Source of the DNA: BPGX01 sp037447455
GTDB taxonomy: Bacteria > Bacteroidota > Bacteroidia > B-17B0 > Aurantibacillaceae
Length of the DNA: 64,000 nt
Assembly (NCBI GenBank): GCA_037447455.1
Contig: JBBIGQ010000013.1
Span: 4,903 to 68,902 of the forward strand
Reading direction: 5' to 3'
Program-made: the position numbers and the translations under genes
Shown here: positions 26,217 to 35,647 of the stretch, piece after piece
Layout of the letters: each line of letters opens with the position of its first letter
How positions within the stretch are numbered: position 1 is the stretch's first letter
The notes under the pieces: model-generated
What the model saw: only the letters and a program-made list of their open reading frames with translations
What the model was told of the DNA's origin: nothing
The model's database searches: none

Positions 26217-27188
26217 TTACTTCAAATCGGTTCTAAAATCTTCATCTTCTATTATAGAGAGATAACTTTTATAGCGGCTGTAAGCTATTTGACCATTATC
26301 CAATGCTTCTAATACTTTACAATCCGGCTCATTTAAATGAAGACAGTTATTAAACTTACATTGTCCCAAATATCTTCGTATTTCCGGAAAGTAATGACTA
26401 ATTTCATATTTGTCCATATTCACTAATCCAAATTCTTTAATCCCCGGTGTGTCTATGATAAAGCTACCAAAATCTAAAGGTAATAATTCAGCATAAGTAG
26501 TAGTATGTTTGCCCTTTAAGTGTTTGTAGGATACTTTTCCTACTTTCAAATTTAAATGAGGTTGAAGAACATTGATGAGTGAAGATTTACCTACACCGGA
26601 GTGTCCAGACAATAAAGTGATTTTGTTTTTAATAAGTTGCCTTATAGGTTCAATGCTTTCTGGTTTTTTGATGGAAGTGAAATACACTGGATAACCAATA
26701 GATTGGTAGATTCCTGCTAATTCATTCTGATAGTTCCAGGCATTTTCATTGTCTTCAATTAGGTCCACTTTATTAAAAATGATAGCAGCAGGAATTCTAT
26801 AGGCCTCGGCGGTTATTAAAAATCTATCTATAAACCCTGTGCTGGTGGACGGTACGGCTACGCTAGCCACCACGCAGGCCTGATCAATATTAGCAGCAAT
26901 AATGTGTGTGAGTTTGCTTTGATTGGTGGCTTTGCGAATGATGTAATTTTTTCTTGGTAGAATGTCATCAATTGCCCAGCCATTTTCTGTCAATATCATT
27001 TGGACGTAGTCCCCTACTACCACAGGATTGGTGCTTTTGATGTTTTCAAGACGCAATTTTCCACGCAAAAAAGCTTCTACTATTGTAAGATTTTGAGAGT
27101 GTTGAAACAAATCATTAAAATTTTCGTTTTGAAGTAATACAACTTTATAGCGACTACCAGTACTTTTTAGGATAACACCTTTTTGCAT
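26217..27188 (-). CDS. rsgA: Small ribosomal subunit biogenesis GTPase RsgA
   Basis: A 323-residue circularly permuted GTPase that matures the 30S subunit. It has an N-terminal OB fold (GVILKSTGSRYKVVL), then G4 IIFNKVDLIED before G1 LLSGHSGVGKSSLIN, and G3 IDTPGIKEFGL, which is the permuted order. The C-terminal zinc site is CKFNNCLHLNEPDC. Length is normal. It is cytosolic and convergent with envC. Confidence 0.95.
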   Translation of the reverse strand: MQKGVILKSTGSRYKVVLLQNENFNDLFQHSQNLTIVEAFLRGKLRLENIKSTNPVVVGDYVQMILTENGWAIDDILPRKNYIIRKATNQSKLTHIIAANIDQACVVASVAVPSTSTGFIDRFLITAEAYRIPAAIIFNKVDLIEDNENAWNYQNELAGIYQSIGYPVYFTSIKKPESIEPIRQLIKNKITLLSGHSGVGKSSLINVLQPHLNLKVGKVSYKHLKGKHTTTYAELLPLDFGSFIIDTPGIKEFGLVNMDKYEISHYFPEIRRYLGQCKFNNCLHLNEPDCKVLEALDNGQIAYSRYKSYLSIIEDEDFRTDLK

Positions 27189-27288
27189 ATTGAATTTATC
27201 AATGGATTGGGAGAATAAAAGTAAAAATGGCCAATTGAAAATTGAAAGAAGCAGTAGATGAAAGGACAGTTTTAGGTAGAAATTTCAT

Positions 27289-28659
27289 TTAATCGTATTT
27301 GTACTTTATGAACCAGCGATCGTTAAGCGTTATACCAAGATTTAATTTGAAAATATTTTCTCGGATGATAGCATCTTTTTGTCCTTTTACAATGTATTGT
27401 GCGGAGAGGTGTAGGGCAGAAAATGCTCTGTAAAGCCCCATAGGTAAACTTATGCCTGCAGAAACATTGAATAATGGAACGGCTTTCCCTTGAAATTCCT
27501 GATAAGCGGTGTTATAACCTATTCCATATCTATAAATAATTTTTTTTAAATAATTCCCTTTACTGGTAATAAATCGGTCGGGCTGAACGTACCCGCCCAC
27601 ATTTATTTCTATATTATTTTTTATCCTGCCATATCTGGAAGGGCTTACCAGATAAAACTTTTCCCAATCGGTATATTTCAGGTCTATTCCAAGTCCCCAT
27701 TTATTAGCAACCACATACGCCATCCCTAATCCATAAGTGACCGGAAGGTGCAAATTACCGGCTTGATTTTCTGAATACAATAATGTATCCACAATGTATT
27801 TTTCACCGAAGTAGGTATAAGAAAAGTTGTATGCAATGTAATCGTTGATGGCTTTCAGGGAGGATGGGTTTGAAAAAGTGAGGCCAATGTTGAGAGTACT
27901 GTTGTTCTGTTGGTTAAGAAGCCAATAAGAATGTAAACCAAAATCAGCCGATATTCCTTTTATTCTGTAACGTTGGTCGTTGACAAAGTTGTAATAAGTA
28001 GTGTTACTGGGATAGTTGACGGTGGCGATATTAGATAATTCACCGAATAAATAATAAGCATTGAGTCCTAATGATAGATTTCTAAAAAAACTTTTTAGCG
28101 GGCGTTGGATGCTATCTTGTTTTTTGAAAAATTTTTTGAATGCGAACCCGTAAGCAGCAAACACTTTGTTTAAGCCGCCACTACCTTCGTATACATAATT
28201 AATAGTGCCGATATTATCTGTAAGGACATTTTGGTTGATTTGATAACCAACAAAAGAGTAGGGCATAAGCCCAAAGGAAAAACCAGAGAATTTTTTGATA
28301 GGAAAGCCAATAACGAATGATTGAAAGTTGGTAGATTTTTGTTGTACTTTGTAATTTTGTTTATTGACTAGTTGGGTAGTATAGTAATAGGCAGATGCCT
28401 CTATAGAAGTTAGACGCAATTGTGATAATGTGGCAGGGTTCGTGATGTTTAGAAACAGAGGTGCTGTAGTGTCAATGGGTAAAGCGATACCTACATTGCT
28501 CATTCCTTTTTGATACGATAGTGTTGTTTCTTGAATATCTCCGATGCCATATCTTGAAAAAGGACTAAAGGTATTGAACTGCCCAAATAGTAATTGGGTA
28601 ACTAACACGCCACTAATGAGTACAATGTTTTTGATATTCCAATAGGGTATTAAGGCCAT
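27289..28659 (-). CDS. Outer-membrane beta-barrel protein linked to coaX
   Basis: A 456-residue protein with a signal peptide (cleavage near LLFGQ) and a mature N-terminus FNTFSPFSRYGIGDI, typical of a Bacteroidota outer-membrane family found behind coaX. Many amphipathic strands follow (SFVIGFPIKKFSGFSFGLMPYSF, LSLGLNAYYLFGEL, IGLTFSNPSSLKAIND) and the chain ends in RWFIKYKYD. A hydrophobic-compound transporter of the FadL kind is possible but not shown. Its start overlaps the end of coaX by 47 nt, and no good later start exists, so translation is probably coupled. Confidence 0.78.
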   Translation of the reverse strand: MALIPYWNIKNIVLISGVLVTQLLFGQFNTFSPFSRYGIGDIQETTLSYQKGMSNVGIALPIDTTAPLFLNITNPATLSQLRLTSIEASAYYYTTQLVNKQNYKVQQKSTNFQSFVIGFPIKKFSGFSFGLMPYSFVGYQINQNVLTDNIGTINYVYEGSGGLNKVFAAYGFAFKKFFKKQDSIQRPLKSFFRNLSLGLNAYYLFGELSNIATVNYPSNTTYYNFVNDQRYRIKGISADFGLHSYWLLNQQNNSTLNIGLTFSNPSSLKAINDYIAYNFSYTYFGEKYIVDTLLYSENQAGNLHLPVTYGLGMAYVVANKWGLGIDLKYTDWEKFYLVSPSRYGRIKNNIEINVGGYVQPDRFITSKGNYLKKIIYRYGIGYNTAYQEFQGKAVPLFNVSAGISLPMGLYRAFSALHLSAQYIVKGQKDAIIRENIFKLNLGITLNDRWFIKYKYD

Positions 28660-29359
28660 CTAAGATTAAATAAGGGCGTAAAAATACTTTTCTTTCTGAT
28701 AGTTTTTCAAAAAAAGTGGCATCACCCCCGGTGAGAATAATTTTAAGTTCAGGGTATATTTTTTCGAAATAATTGATAAAGTAATGGATTTCAGCAAGGC
28801 AGCCGTTTATTACACCGGCATGTAAGTTTTCATTGGTGTTTTTACCTAAAATTGGAAAGAGATGATTTTCTGGATGTAGCAAAGGCAGTTGTCCTGTGTA
28901 GTAATGGAGGGCTTTGTAGCGCATCAAAAGTCCGGGAGAAATAGCCCCGCCGAGAAAAGTTTTATTGTGGATTACATTGTATTTGATGCAAGTGCCTGTG
29001 TCAATAATTAAGATGGCGGCATTATTAAACTCAGAAATGCCGCCGGCTGCTGCAGCTATTCGGTCGCTTCCAAGTGTGTGGGGAGTAAGATAATCAATGG
29101 CAAAAGGTAATTGGAACTTAGGTAATTGGAGTATAAACAGATGAGCGTGTTGAGAGATCTTATTTTGGAGATAAGAAAGCAATTCTTTTTGAGCTACATT
29201 GCTTATGATACAACTGGTGACAGTATTTAATGTTTCTGAAAACTCTTTATCTTGTTGGAGTTCTTGAAGTGAGTTGAAAACAAAAAGTTGTTTTAAGGAG
29301 AGGTATTCATAGAGGGCGGCTTTTATGCGTGTGTTACCTATATCAACAACTAAATTCAC
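28613..29359 (-). CDS. coaX: Type III pantothenate kinase
   Basis: A 248-residue ASKHA-fold kinase that phosphorylates pantothenate, the first step of CoA synthesis. The nucleotide motif DIGNTRIKAALYE is at the N-terminus; the middle has THTLGSDRIAAAAGG, matching the family's GADR region with S for A; IIDTGTCIKYNVI is the metal/ATP motif, and LTGGDATFF closes the fold. The start is GTG at 29359, because the first motif begins four codons later and no ATG is in frame nearby. Function is very likely. Confidence 0.93.
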   Translation of the reverse strand: MNLVVDIGNTRIKAALYEYLSLKQLFVFNSLQELQQDKEFSETLNTVTSCIISNVAQKELLSYLQNKISQHAHLFILQLPKFQLPFAIDYLTPHTLGSDRIAAAAGGISEFNNAAILIIDTGTCIKYNVIHNKTFLGGAISPGLLMRYKALHYYTGQLPLLHPENHLFPILGKNTNENLHAGVINGCLAEIHYFINYFEKIYPELKIILTGGDATFFEKLSERKVFLRPYLILDGLNTLLEYQKHCTH

Positions 29360-29416
29360 TGAATGGAATTAAAAAGAATACAGGAAATGGTTTTAATAAA
29401 CTAAAAATAAAAGAAG

Positions 29417-29489
<73 letters not shown>

Positions 29490-29583
29490 TTCAATGTACT
29501 TATTATTATGGTCGCAAATATATGAAAGGATGTTTTAATATTCAAAATTTAAAATGGGATATTTTTTCAGTTAATTTGCCGTG

Positions 29584-31791
29584 ATGGATAAAAAAAGCGG
29601 TTTATATAGTTTATTTTTTGTTTTGTTCTTTTTTCAACATACATTATCTCAAGAAATAAATTATGTTGAGTATTATCTGAATAAAATTAAAACATCTACG
29701 AGTGATACCGCGCGTTTAAGCGCCTATGCATATTTAACAGAGTATTGTGAAGTGGATGAAATACCGGTTTATGCAGAAGAGGCATTATTAATTGGTAAAA
29801 AAATCTTACATAAAGAAAGTCAGAATAGTATAAGAAATAATGTTTTGAAGTGGATAAATGGCGTTAAGAATAATTATGCATTTTATTTTTATGAAAAGGG
29901 GCAATATAAAAATGCTCTCTCGCTTTGGGATGAAGTAATAGAAACTTATGATAGTGTGCTTAAATTTAATAACAACGATATCGGGATTTACAAAGATTAT
30001 TCAGAAGTGCTTAATAATAAGGCCAGTGCGTATGAAAGCATTGGGTTTTATGATGAAGCAATAAAAATGTATTTTCAATCTTTAAAACTATCAGAAAAAA
30101 TTAGTGATAGTACTCAACTCGCCCGAATACTGAATAATCTTGGATATTTGTATAAAAATATTGAAGAGAGTGATAAAGCCATTAAGTTTTATAACATGGC
30201 ATTAAAGATAAGAGAAAAAACAAAAGATAGTTTAGGCATAGCTTTGATATTAAATAACATTGCCCGAATCTATTTGGATAGAAAAGAATTGATTAAAGCA
30301 GAAAATAATTTTTTGAAAAGTTTAAGTATTTACAATCAATATAATGACCTGGAAGGAATAGCGACAGTAAAATGCAATCTTGGTAAAACATATATGGATT
30401 TGGATCAATTTGACAGAAGTAAAAAATATTTACTAGATGCCTGGAATTGTTATCTGCAAATGGGTAAGGAAGTAGAACTGTCAAGTGTTTTTCAGGATAT
30501 AGCCAACTTGTTTGTGAGACGATATTGGGTAGATAAAAAGACAAGTAATTTGGATAGTGCCCTTAAGTACATTAAAAAGTCAGAATGGATATCCTTAAAG
30601 TACAAAATTATTCAGGAGCTTAAAAATGTTTATAAGGTTTATACATATGTTTATCTTTCAAAAAATGACTACAAAAAAGCATTTGAGTACCATAACAAAT
30701 CAGATTCATTGCATAAGATTATCAACAACAATGCACTCCAAAAATTGGCACTAAAACAGCAGTTAGAATATGAAACAGATAAAACAATAAATCAAAAGCA
30801 ATTAGAGCATGAAAAAGAAATAGCCATAGCGCAAGAAAAGAATCATAGGCAAAGGATTATTTTAATTGCCATTATGTTGGTACTGGTGTTATCGTTTGTT
30901 TTTGTGTTTTTTACTTATAGATCAATGAGAATTTTAAATCAGAAAAATAAGATAATTGCTCATCAAAAACAAGAGGTAGAACACCAAAAAACTATAATTG
31001 AACAGAAACAAAAGGATATACTAGATAGTATTCATTATTCTAAATTAATCCAGAAGTCCATTTTACCACATCGTAGAGATATATGGCGTACTATTCCACA
31101 AAGTTTTGTTTTATATAAACCAAAAGATATAGTTGCAGGTGATTTTTATTGGTTTCAAGTTATAAACAACTATTGCTTATTAGCCGTGGCTGATTGTACA
31201 GGGCACGGAGTGCCGGGTGCATTTATGAGTATTTTGAATAATGAAAAACTGAACGAAGCTATTAATCATACTACTGAAGTTGATGAGATTTTGTATTATG
31301 TCAATATCAATGTCAAAAAAACATTAAAGCAATTTGAAAAGGGTAGTATTTCAAAAGATGGAATGGACATCATTCTTGTAAAGATACCTTATGCAATGTT
31401 GCAGGATAGTATTATAGAATCAATGACTATTGAATTGGCAGGTGCTAATAGACCTTTGTATGTCTATCATTCTGTAACCCAAACTGTTGACGAAATAAGA
31501 ACAACAAAAGCATCAATAGGTGGATTTACCGATGAGCATCAGGTTTTTGAAAAAAAAATGATAACTCTGCAAAAAGGCGATTGTGTCTATCTCACAACAG
31601 ACGGGTTTATCGATCAATTTGGAGGAGAAAAAAATAAAAAGCTAATGTCTTCTGGATTTAAAAAATTAATAAAAGAAATAGGCGAATGGCATTATCAAGA
31701 GCAAAAAATAAAATTAGAATTTTTCTTTGAAAAATGGAAAGGAGACAACGAACAAGTGGACGATGTTTGTATGATAGGATTTAAAGTTTAA
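29584..31791 (+). CDS. TPR-sensor SpoIIE/PP2C-type serine phosphatase
   Basis: A 735-residue membrane protein: signal peptide (ending near HTLSQ), about six to eight TPR repeats in residues 60-400 (for example YESIGFYDEAIKMYFQSLKL, LNNLGYLYKNIEESDKAIKF), one membrane helix (ILIAIMLVLVLSFVFVFF, about 425-445), a coiled coil, the linker QKDILDSIHYSKLIQKSILP, and a SpoIIE/RsbU phosphatase domain (YKPKDIVAGDFYW, ADCTGHGVPGAFMSIL, TTDGFIDQFGG). It senses through periplasmic TPRs and would dephosphorylate a phosphoprotein, usually an anti-sigma antagonist. No such partner is adjacent. GTG 29581 is one codon upstream; ATG 29584 is preferred. Its stop abuts that of rfbA. Confidence 0.87.
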   Translation: MDKKSGLYSLFFVLFFFQHTLSQEINYVEYYLNKIKTSTSDTARLSAYAYLTEYCEVDEIPVYAEEALLIGKKILHKESQNSIRNNVLKWINGVKNNYAFYFYEKGQYKNALSLWDEVIETYDSVLKFNNNDIGIYKDYSEVLNNKASAYESIGFYDEAIKMYFQSLKLSEKISDSTQLARILNNLGYLYKNIEESDKAIKFYNMALKIREKTKDSLGIALILNNIARIYLDRKELIKAENNFLKSLSIYNQYNDLEGIATVKCNLGKTYMDLDQFDRSKKYLLDAWNCYLQMGKEVELSSVFQDIANLFVRRYWVDKKTSNLDSALKYIKKSEWISLKYKIIQELKNVYKVYTYVYLSKNDYKKAFEYHNKSDSLHKIINNNALQKLALKQQLEYETDKTINQKQLEHEKEIAIAQEKNHRQRIILIAIMLVLVLSFVFVFFTYRSMRILNQKNKIIAHQKQEVEHQKTIIEQKQKDILDSIHYSKLIQKSILPHRRDIWRTIPQSFVLYKPKDIVAGDFYWFQVINNYCLLAVADCTGHGVPGAFMSILNNEKLNEAINHTTEVDEILYYVNINVKKTLKQFEKGSISKDGMDIILVKIPYAMLQDSIIESMTIELAGANRPLYVYHSVTQTVDEIRTTKASIGGFTDEHQVFEKKMITLQKGDCVYLTTDGFIDQFGGEKNKKLMSSGFKKLIKEIGEWHYQEQKIKLEFFFEKWKGDNEQVDDVCMIGFKV

Positions 31792-32658
31792 TTATTTAGT
31801 TTTCAATAAATTTAAAAGATATTGTCCATAGCCACTTTTGAGAAGTGGTTGGGCTAATTTTTCTAATTGTTCAGCATTGATATAACCCATATTATACGCT
31901 ACCTCTTCAATACATCCAATTTTGAGTCCCTGCCTTTCTTCAATGGTTTGCACAAATAATCCTGCTTGCATTAATGAAGCAAACGTACCGGTGTCCAGCC
32001 ATGCCGTACCTCTTTCCATTACTTTGACTTTCAATTTTCCTCTACGCAGGTATTCTTTATTGACATCGGTGATTTCGTATTCTCCTCGTGCCGATGTTTT
32101 TAAGTTTTTAGCAATTTCAATCACAATATTGTCGTAAAAATATAAACCGGGAACAGCATAATTGGACTTAGGATTTTTCGGTTTTTCTTCAATAGAGAGG
32201 ACATTCATATTTTTATCAAATTCTACCACACCATACCTTTCAGGATCACTGACGTGATAAGCAAAAATAATTCCGCCATCAGGATTATTGGATTGTTGAA
32301 GCATTCTTCCAAAGCCAGTGCCATAGAAGATATTATCGCCCAATATCAACGCCACTTTATCTTTTCCAATAAATTGTTCGCCAATAGTGAACGCTTGTGC
32401 TAGACCTTCTGGTTTTTCCTGAACGGCATAAGAAAATGAGCAAGCTAATTGGTTTCCTGTTCCAAGTAGTTTTTGAAACAAGGGCGTATCGTGAGGCGTA
32501 GAGATGATTAAAATTTCCCGAATACCCGCCATCATCAAAGCGGATAAAGGATAATAAATCATGGGTTTATCATACACAGGAATAATTTGCTTGCTAATGG
32601 CTAAAGTCAATGGATGTAAGCGGGTGCCAGAACCACCGGCTAAAATAATTCCTTTCAT
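31792..32658 (-). CDS. rfbA: Glucose-1-phosphate thymidylyltransferase
   Basis: A 288-residue enzyme that makes dTDP-glucose from glucose-1-phosphate and dTTP, the entry to dTDP-deoxysugars. The N-terminal GGSGTRLHPLTLAISKQIIP with nucleotide and Mg sites, YDKPMIYYPLS, ALILGDNIFYG, SIEEKPKNPKSNYAVPGLYF and AWLDTGTFASLMQA all match RmlA. No rfbB, C or D is nearby. It starts the polysaccharide-related region and points away from the other sugar genes. Confidence 0.95.
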   Translation of the reverse strand: MKGIILAGGSGTRLHPLTLAISKQIIPVYDKPMIYYPLSALMMAGIREILIISTPHDTPLFQKLLGTGNQLACSFSYAVQEKPEGLAQAFTIGEQFIGKDKVALILGDNIFYGTGFGRMLQQSNNPDGGIIFAYHVSDPERYGVVEFDKNMNVLSIEEKPKNPKSNYAVPGLYFYDNIVIEIAKNLKTSARGEYEITDVNKEYLRRGKLKVKVMERGTAWLDTGTFASLMQAGLFVQTIEERQGLKIGCIEEVAYNMGYINAEQLEKLAQPLLKSGYGQYLLNLLKTK

Positions 32659-32724
32659 GTTTTTTGTGCTAATATACAGAGTGTTGCTTTAAATTAAAAA
32701 ATAAATTTTGTATCATTGCTGCAC

Positions 32725-33306
32725 ATGAGAACAAGAGGGTTTATATTATTTGTTTTTTTATTTCCATTTTTGATTTGTTCTCAAGTGTCTGAAAAAATCA
32801 AACAATACATTCAGAACCATTCACATTTAGCAGTAATAGAGATGTATAAGTATAAGATACCAGCCAGCATCACCTTGGCACAGGCAATCATAGAAAGTGG
32901 TGCCGGTAAAAGTGATTTGGCCATCAATGCTAATAATCACTTTGGAATTAAATGTCATGCAGATTGGGAAGGACTGAATTATATTCAGGATGATGATGAA
33001 ACTACCGAGTGTTTTCGGAAATATTTTTCTGTAGAAGAGTCATATAGAGATCATAGTTTGTTTATAATTAGTCGTCCACGATATAATTATTTGTTTAATT
33101 TGCCGATTTATGATTACAAAGCATGGTGCTATGGTCTGAAAGAGTGTGGATATGCTACGCAAAAAGAATATTCGGAAAAACTTATTAATGTGATAGAAAA
33201 ATATCAGTTGTATAAACTGGATCATTTATGGATTTACGATAGTGAAGAAGATGCCTTAATTGTATTGCCAACAGAATTACAAGCCATGTTCAATAAAAAA
33301 GGTTAA
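32725..33306 (+). CDS. Exported glucosaminidase-domain peptidoglycan hydrolase
   Basis: A 193-residue protein with a signal peptide (cleavage near FLICSQ) and a glucosaminidase (GH73, FlgJ-like) domain. It shows ITLAQAIIESGAGKSDLAIN with the catalytic Glu, NNHFGIKCHADWEG, and DHSLFIISRPRYNYLF. It would cut peptidoglycan glycan chains in the periplasm. The upstream in-frame TTG at 32716 is rejected because the ATG at 32725 begins the signal peptide directly. The end is followed by the glycosyltransferase after 4 nt, so the gene may lead the first sugar block. Confidence 0.86.
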   Translation: MRTRGFILFVFLFPFLICSQVSEKIKQYIQNHSHLAVIEMYKYKIPASITLAQAIIESGAGKSDLAINANNHFGIKCHADWEGLNYIQDDDETTECFRKYFSVEESYRDHSLFIISRPRYNYLFNLPIYDYKAWCYGLKECGYATQKEYSEKLINVIEKYQLYKLDHLWIYDSEEDALIVLPTELQAMFNKKG

Positions 33307-33310
33307 GCCA

Positions 33311-33955
33311 ATGGAAGTATCAGTTGTTATCACGGCGTATAATTATGATAAATATATTGAAAGATGTTTGAGAAGTGTGACGGATCAATCTTTAAATAAA
33401 AACTTATATGAAATTATTGTGGTGAATGATGGTAGTACAGATAAAACAAAAAAAATTTTGGAAAATTATGAAGATATAGTGAGAGTGTTTAATCTGGAAA
33501 GAAACAGAGGACTTTCTTATGCACGAAATTTTGGTATCAAAAAAGCTAAAGGACAATTTGTCGTATTTGTAGATGCCGATGATTATATTCAAAAAGACAT
33601 GCTGATGATTCAAAAAACTTTTTTGACTGAAAATAATAAATTAGATGCTGTTTCTGTTGATTATTATTTAGTAGATGAACGGGGAACACACTTGGAACAT
33701 GTAAATGCCGAAGAAAGACCGATTGCCTGCGGAATTATGTTTCGCAAGGACTTTTTATTTGATATAGGATTGTATGATGAAGAATTTTTAGCAAGAGAAG
33801 ATGAGGATTTGAGAATACGTTTTTTGAAAAAGTATAAGAGCTACAATATCATTCTGCCTTTATATCGCTATCGTATGCACGATAGCAATTTAACAAAGGA
33901 TAAAGAGAAGATGGAGAGATTTAAAAATAAGTTGAAATGGAAGCACAAACGTTGA
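33311..33955 (+). CDS. Family 2 glycosyltransferase
   Basis: A 214-residue GT-A fold transferase: VVITAYNYDKYIERCLRSV at the N-terminus, IIVVNDGSTDKT, and the metal-binding DADDYIQKDML (DxD), then EDEDLRIRFLKK and YRYRMHDSNLT as acceptor region. ATG 33311 is chosen over an upstream ATG in the preceding gene. It is short, with no C-terminal membrane anchor, and is likely cytosolic or peripheral. It probably adds a sugar in surface polysaccharide or protein glycosylation. The GNAT gene follows at once. Confidence 0.88.
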   Translation: MEVSVVITAYNYDKYIERCLRSVTDQSLNKNLYEIIVVNDGSTDKTKKILENYEDIVRVFNLERNRGLSYARNFGIKKAKGQFVVFVDADDYIQKDMLMIQKTFLTENNKLDAVSVDYYLVDERGTHLEHVNAEERPIACGIMFRKDFLFDIGLYDEEFLAREDEDLRIRFLKKYKSYNIILPLYRYRMHDSNLTKDKEKMERFKNKLKWKHKR

Positions 33956-33960
33956 GATTA

Positions 33961-34479
33961 ATGGGAGAAAGATTGTATTTAAGACCTGTTTCAGAAGAGG
34001 ATGTTACACAAGAATATTTTGATTGGCTTAATAATCCACTCATAAATGCAGGACTTGTCAAAGATTTTTATACATGGAATGAAATAACAGAATATGTAAA
34101 AGTAAAATCAAAAGCCCCTAATTGTTATTTTTTTGCGATAGTTACGAAGGGTAGTAATAAGATGATTGGAACTATCAAATTAGATAGTTGGGATAAAAGC
34201 GCCCAAAATATGGAATTAGGCATTATGATTGGAGATACTAATTTTCATGGTAAGGGTTATGGTGAAGAGGCGTGCAAGCTTTTGTTGAATTTTGGATTCA
34301 ATGAGTTGAATTTAAAGAAAATTTGGTTAGCAGTTTATGAATCTAATTTACCTGCTATTTGTTTATATGAAAAATTAGGATTTCGTGTAGAGGGGATTCA
34401 ACGTAAACATATTCGTAAGCAGGACAAACTCTATGATAAATATCTAATGGCCATATTTAAAGAAGATTTTGCGTCATGA
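33961..34479 (+). CDS. GNAT N-acetyltransferase (RimJ/RimL-like)
   Basis: A 172-residue acetyl-CoA-dependent acyltransferase. MGERLYLRPVSEEDVTQEYF starts the fold, MELGIMIGDTNFHGKGYGEEA is the acetyl-CoA-binding motif A (the HGKGYG loop), and IWLAVYESNLPAICLYEKLGF motif B. The frame also opens at ATG 33937, which would overlap the glycosyltransferase by 19 nt; ATG 33961 matches the family's usual N-terminus. It shares ATGA with spsF. Its position between a glycosyltransferase and SpsF suggests N-acetylation of an amino sugar, as by PseH in pseudaminic acid synthesis; this is inference. Confidence 0.84.
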   Translation: MGERLYLRPVSEEDVTQEYFDWLNNPLINAGLVKDFYTWNEITEYVKVKSKAPNCYFFAIVTKGSNKMIGTIKLDSWDKSAQNMELGIMIGDTNFHGKGYGEEACKLLLNFGFNELNLKKIWLAVYESNLPAICLYEKLGFRVEGIQRKHIRKQDKLYDKYLMAIFKEDFAS

Positions 34480-35237
34480 AAATACTTATCCTACAAGCCA
34501 GAATGGGCTCTACGCGTTTGCCAGGCAAGGTCTTGAAGCCCATCGTTGAGAATATTCCTTCTTTGTTTTTACAATGGGAAAGAATTTCTCCTTCACAAAA
34601 AATTGACAAAATAGTCGTAGCCACTTCTGATTTGTCGCAAGACGATGTGATAGAAACTCATTGCCATCAATGGCAAATACCAGTATTTCGTGGAGATGAA
34701 CAAAATGTTCTAAAACGTTTTTACGACGCTGCTTGTTTGTTTCAGGCAACTACTGTTGTACGAATCACTGCCGATTGTCCGCTGCATCATTACAAAGTAA
34801 TAGATTGGTGTGTGGAACAATTTGAAAAACGCAAGGTAGATTATTTTTCAAATTCAAATGAACCACCTGTTTTAGAAGATGGCTGGGATACAGAAGTTTT
34901 TTCTTTTAAAGCATTGGAAGATGCTTATTTTCAGGCAACAAAAAATTTTGAGAAGGAACACGTAACACCTTATATTAAACAATCCGGAAAATTTAAGTGC
35001 CATTTTGAAAAATATCTTTCAGGAAATGATCAAAACTTCAAACTTTCGTTGGATAATGAAAATGACTATAAACTGATACAAAAAATTTTTCAACACTTTT
35101 ATCCTAATTTATTATTTGAAGTACAAGATGTAGTGGCAGTATTGCGGCAATATCCACAATGGTTGGAAATTAATAAAAACAGCGTTATTAATGAAGGATA
35201 CATCAAAAGTATCCGAAATGAAAATAGTACGAATTAA
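34476..35237 (+). CDS. SpsF-like cytidylyltransferase-family protein
   Basis: A 253-residue nucleotidyltransferase-fold protein related to spore-coat SpsF and NeuA. The N-terminal ILILQARMGSTRLPGKVLKP is the family signature; DKIVVATSDLSQDD, FRGDEQNVLKRFYDA, VVRITADCPLHHY and DGWDTEVFSFKALEDA follow. It would activate a sugar acid with CTP, or a related sugar. The matching NeuB-like synthase is 10 kb downstream in the second block. It overlaps the GNAT gene by 4 nt. Confidence 0.88.
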   Translation: MKILILQARMGSTRLPGKVLKPIVENIPSLFLQWERISPSQKIDKIVVATSDLSQDDVIETHCHQWQIPVFRGDEQNVLKRFYDAACLFQATTVVRITADCPLHHYKVIDWCVEQFEKRKVDYFSNSNEPPVLEDGWDTEVFSFKALEDAYFQATKNFEKEHVTPYIKQSGKFKCHFEKYLSGNDQNFKLSLDNENDYKLIQKIFQHFYPNLLFEVQDVVAVLRQYPQWLEINKNSVINEGYIKSIRNENSTN

Positions 35238-35263
35238 AAAAGCCCCAATCTGGAGCTTTTTTT
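35235..35263. terminator. Bidirectional terminator between spsF-like and RRM genes
   Basis: AAAAAAGCCCCA and TGGAGCTTTTTTT form a hairpin with one mismatch and a 3-nt loop. It has A and T runs on both sides, so it serves both convergent genes. Confidence 0.72.
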
Positions 35264-35294
35264 AGTTTGTCTTTAAGTTTCAGTGAGATAGCGT

Positions 35295-35561
35295 TTATTC
35301 AAAAGCAGAAGTGGAGTTTTCTTTTCCTCTGGCTTGTGAAACAATGAGTGGCCTTTCAAAATGCACATAACCATTCAGTGATTCAATGGCTTTGAGTGCT
35401 TCTTCATTGTTTGGCATTTCTACAAAACCGTAGCCCTTGCTTTTTTGAGTGTCGCGGTCTTTCACGATTTTTACTCGTTCTACTGTGCCATATTGAGAAA
35501 ATAGTTCTCTCAAGGCATTTTCTCTTACTTTAAAGCTGATGTTGCTTACAAAAATGTTCAT
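35295..35561 (-). CDS. RRM-type RNA-binding protein
   Basis: An 88-residue single RNA-recognition-motif protein. RNP2 is NIFVSNIS and RNP1 is KGYGFVEM; between them lie LFSQYGTVERVKIVKDRDT. The frame opens earlier at 35579, but ATG 35561 gives the canonical MNIFVSN start and sits 15 nt after a -7 element. Such cold-shock-like RRM proteins are common in Bacteroidota and bind RNA in the cytosol. The targets are unknown. Confidence 0.9.
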   Translation of the reverse strand: MNIFVSNISFKVRENALRELFSQYGTVERVKIVKDRDTQKSKGYGFVEMPNNEEALKAIESLNGYVHFERPLIVSQARGKENSTSAFE

Positions 35562-35576
35562 ATTTGTACTTTTTTG

Positions 35577-35584
35577 CAAAAATA
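35577..35584 (-). promoter_or_regulatory. -7 element for the RRM gene
   Basis: TATTTTTG on the minus strand, 15 nt before ATG 35561. Confidence 0.6.
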
Positions 35585-35647
35585 CAAAAAGTAATTTAAT
35601 CTAACAAAATAAATTTTTTATTTGTTAAAAAATAAAATTTATCTCAA

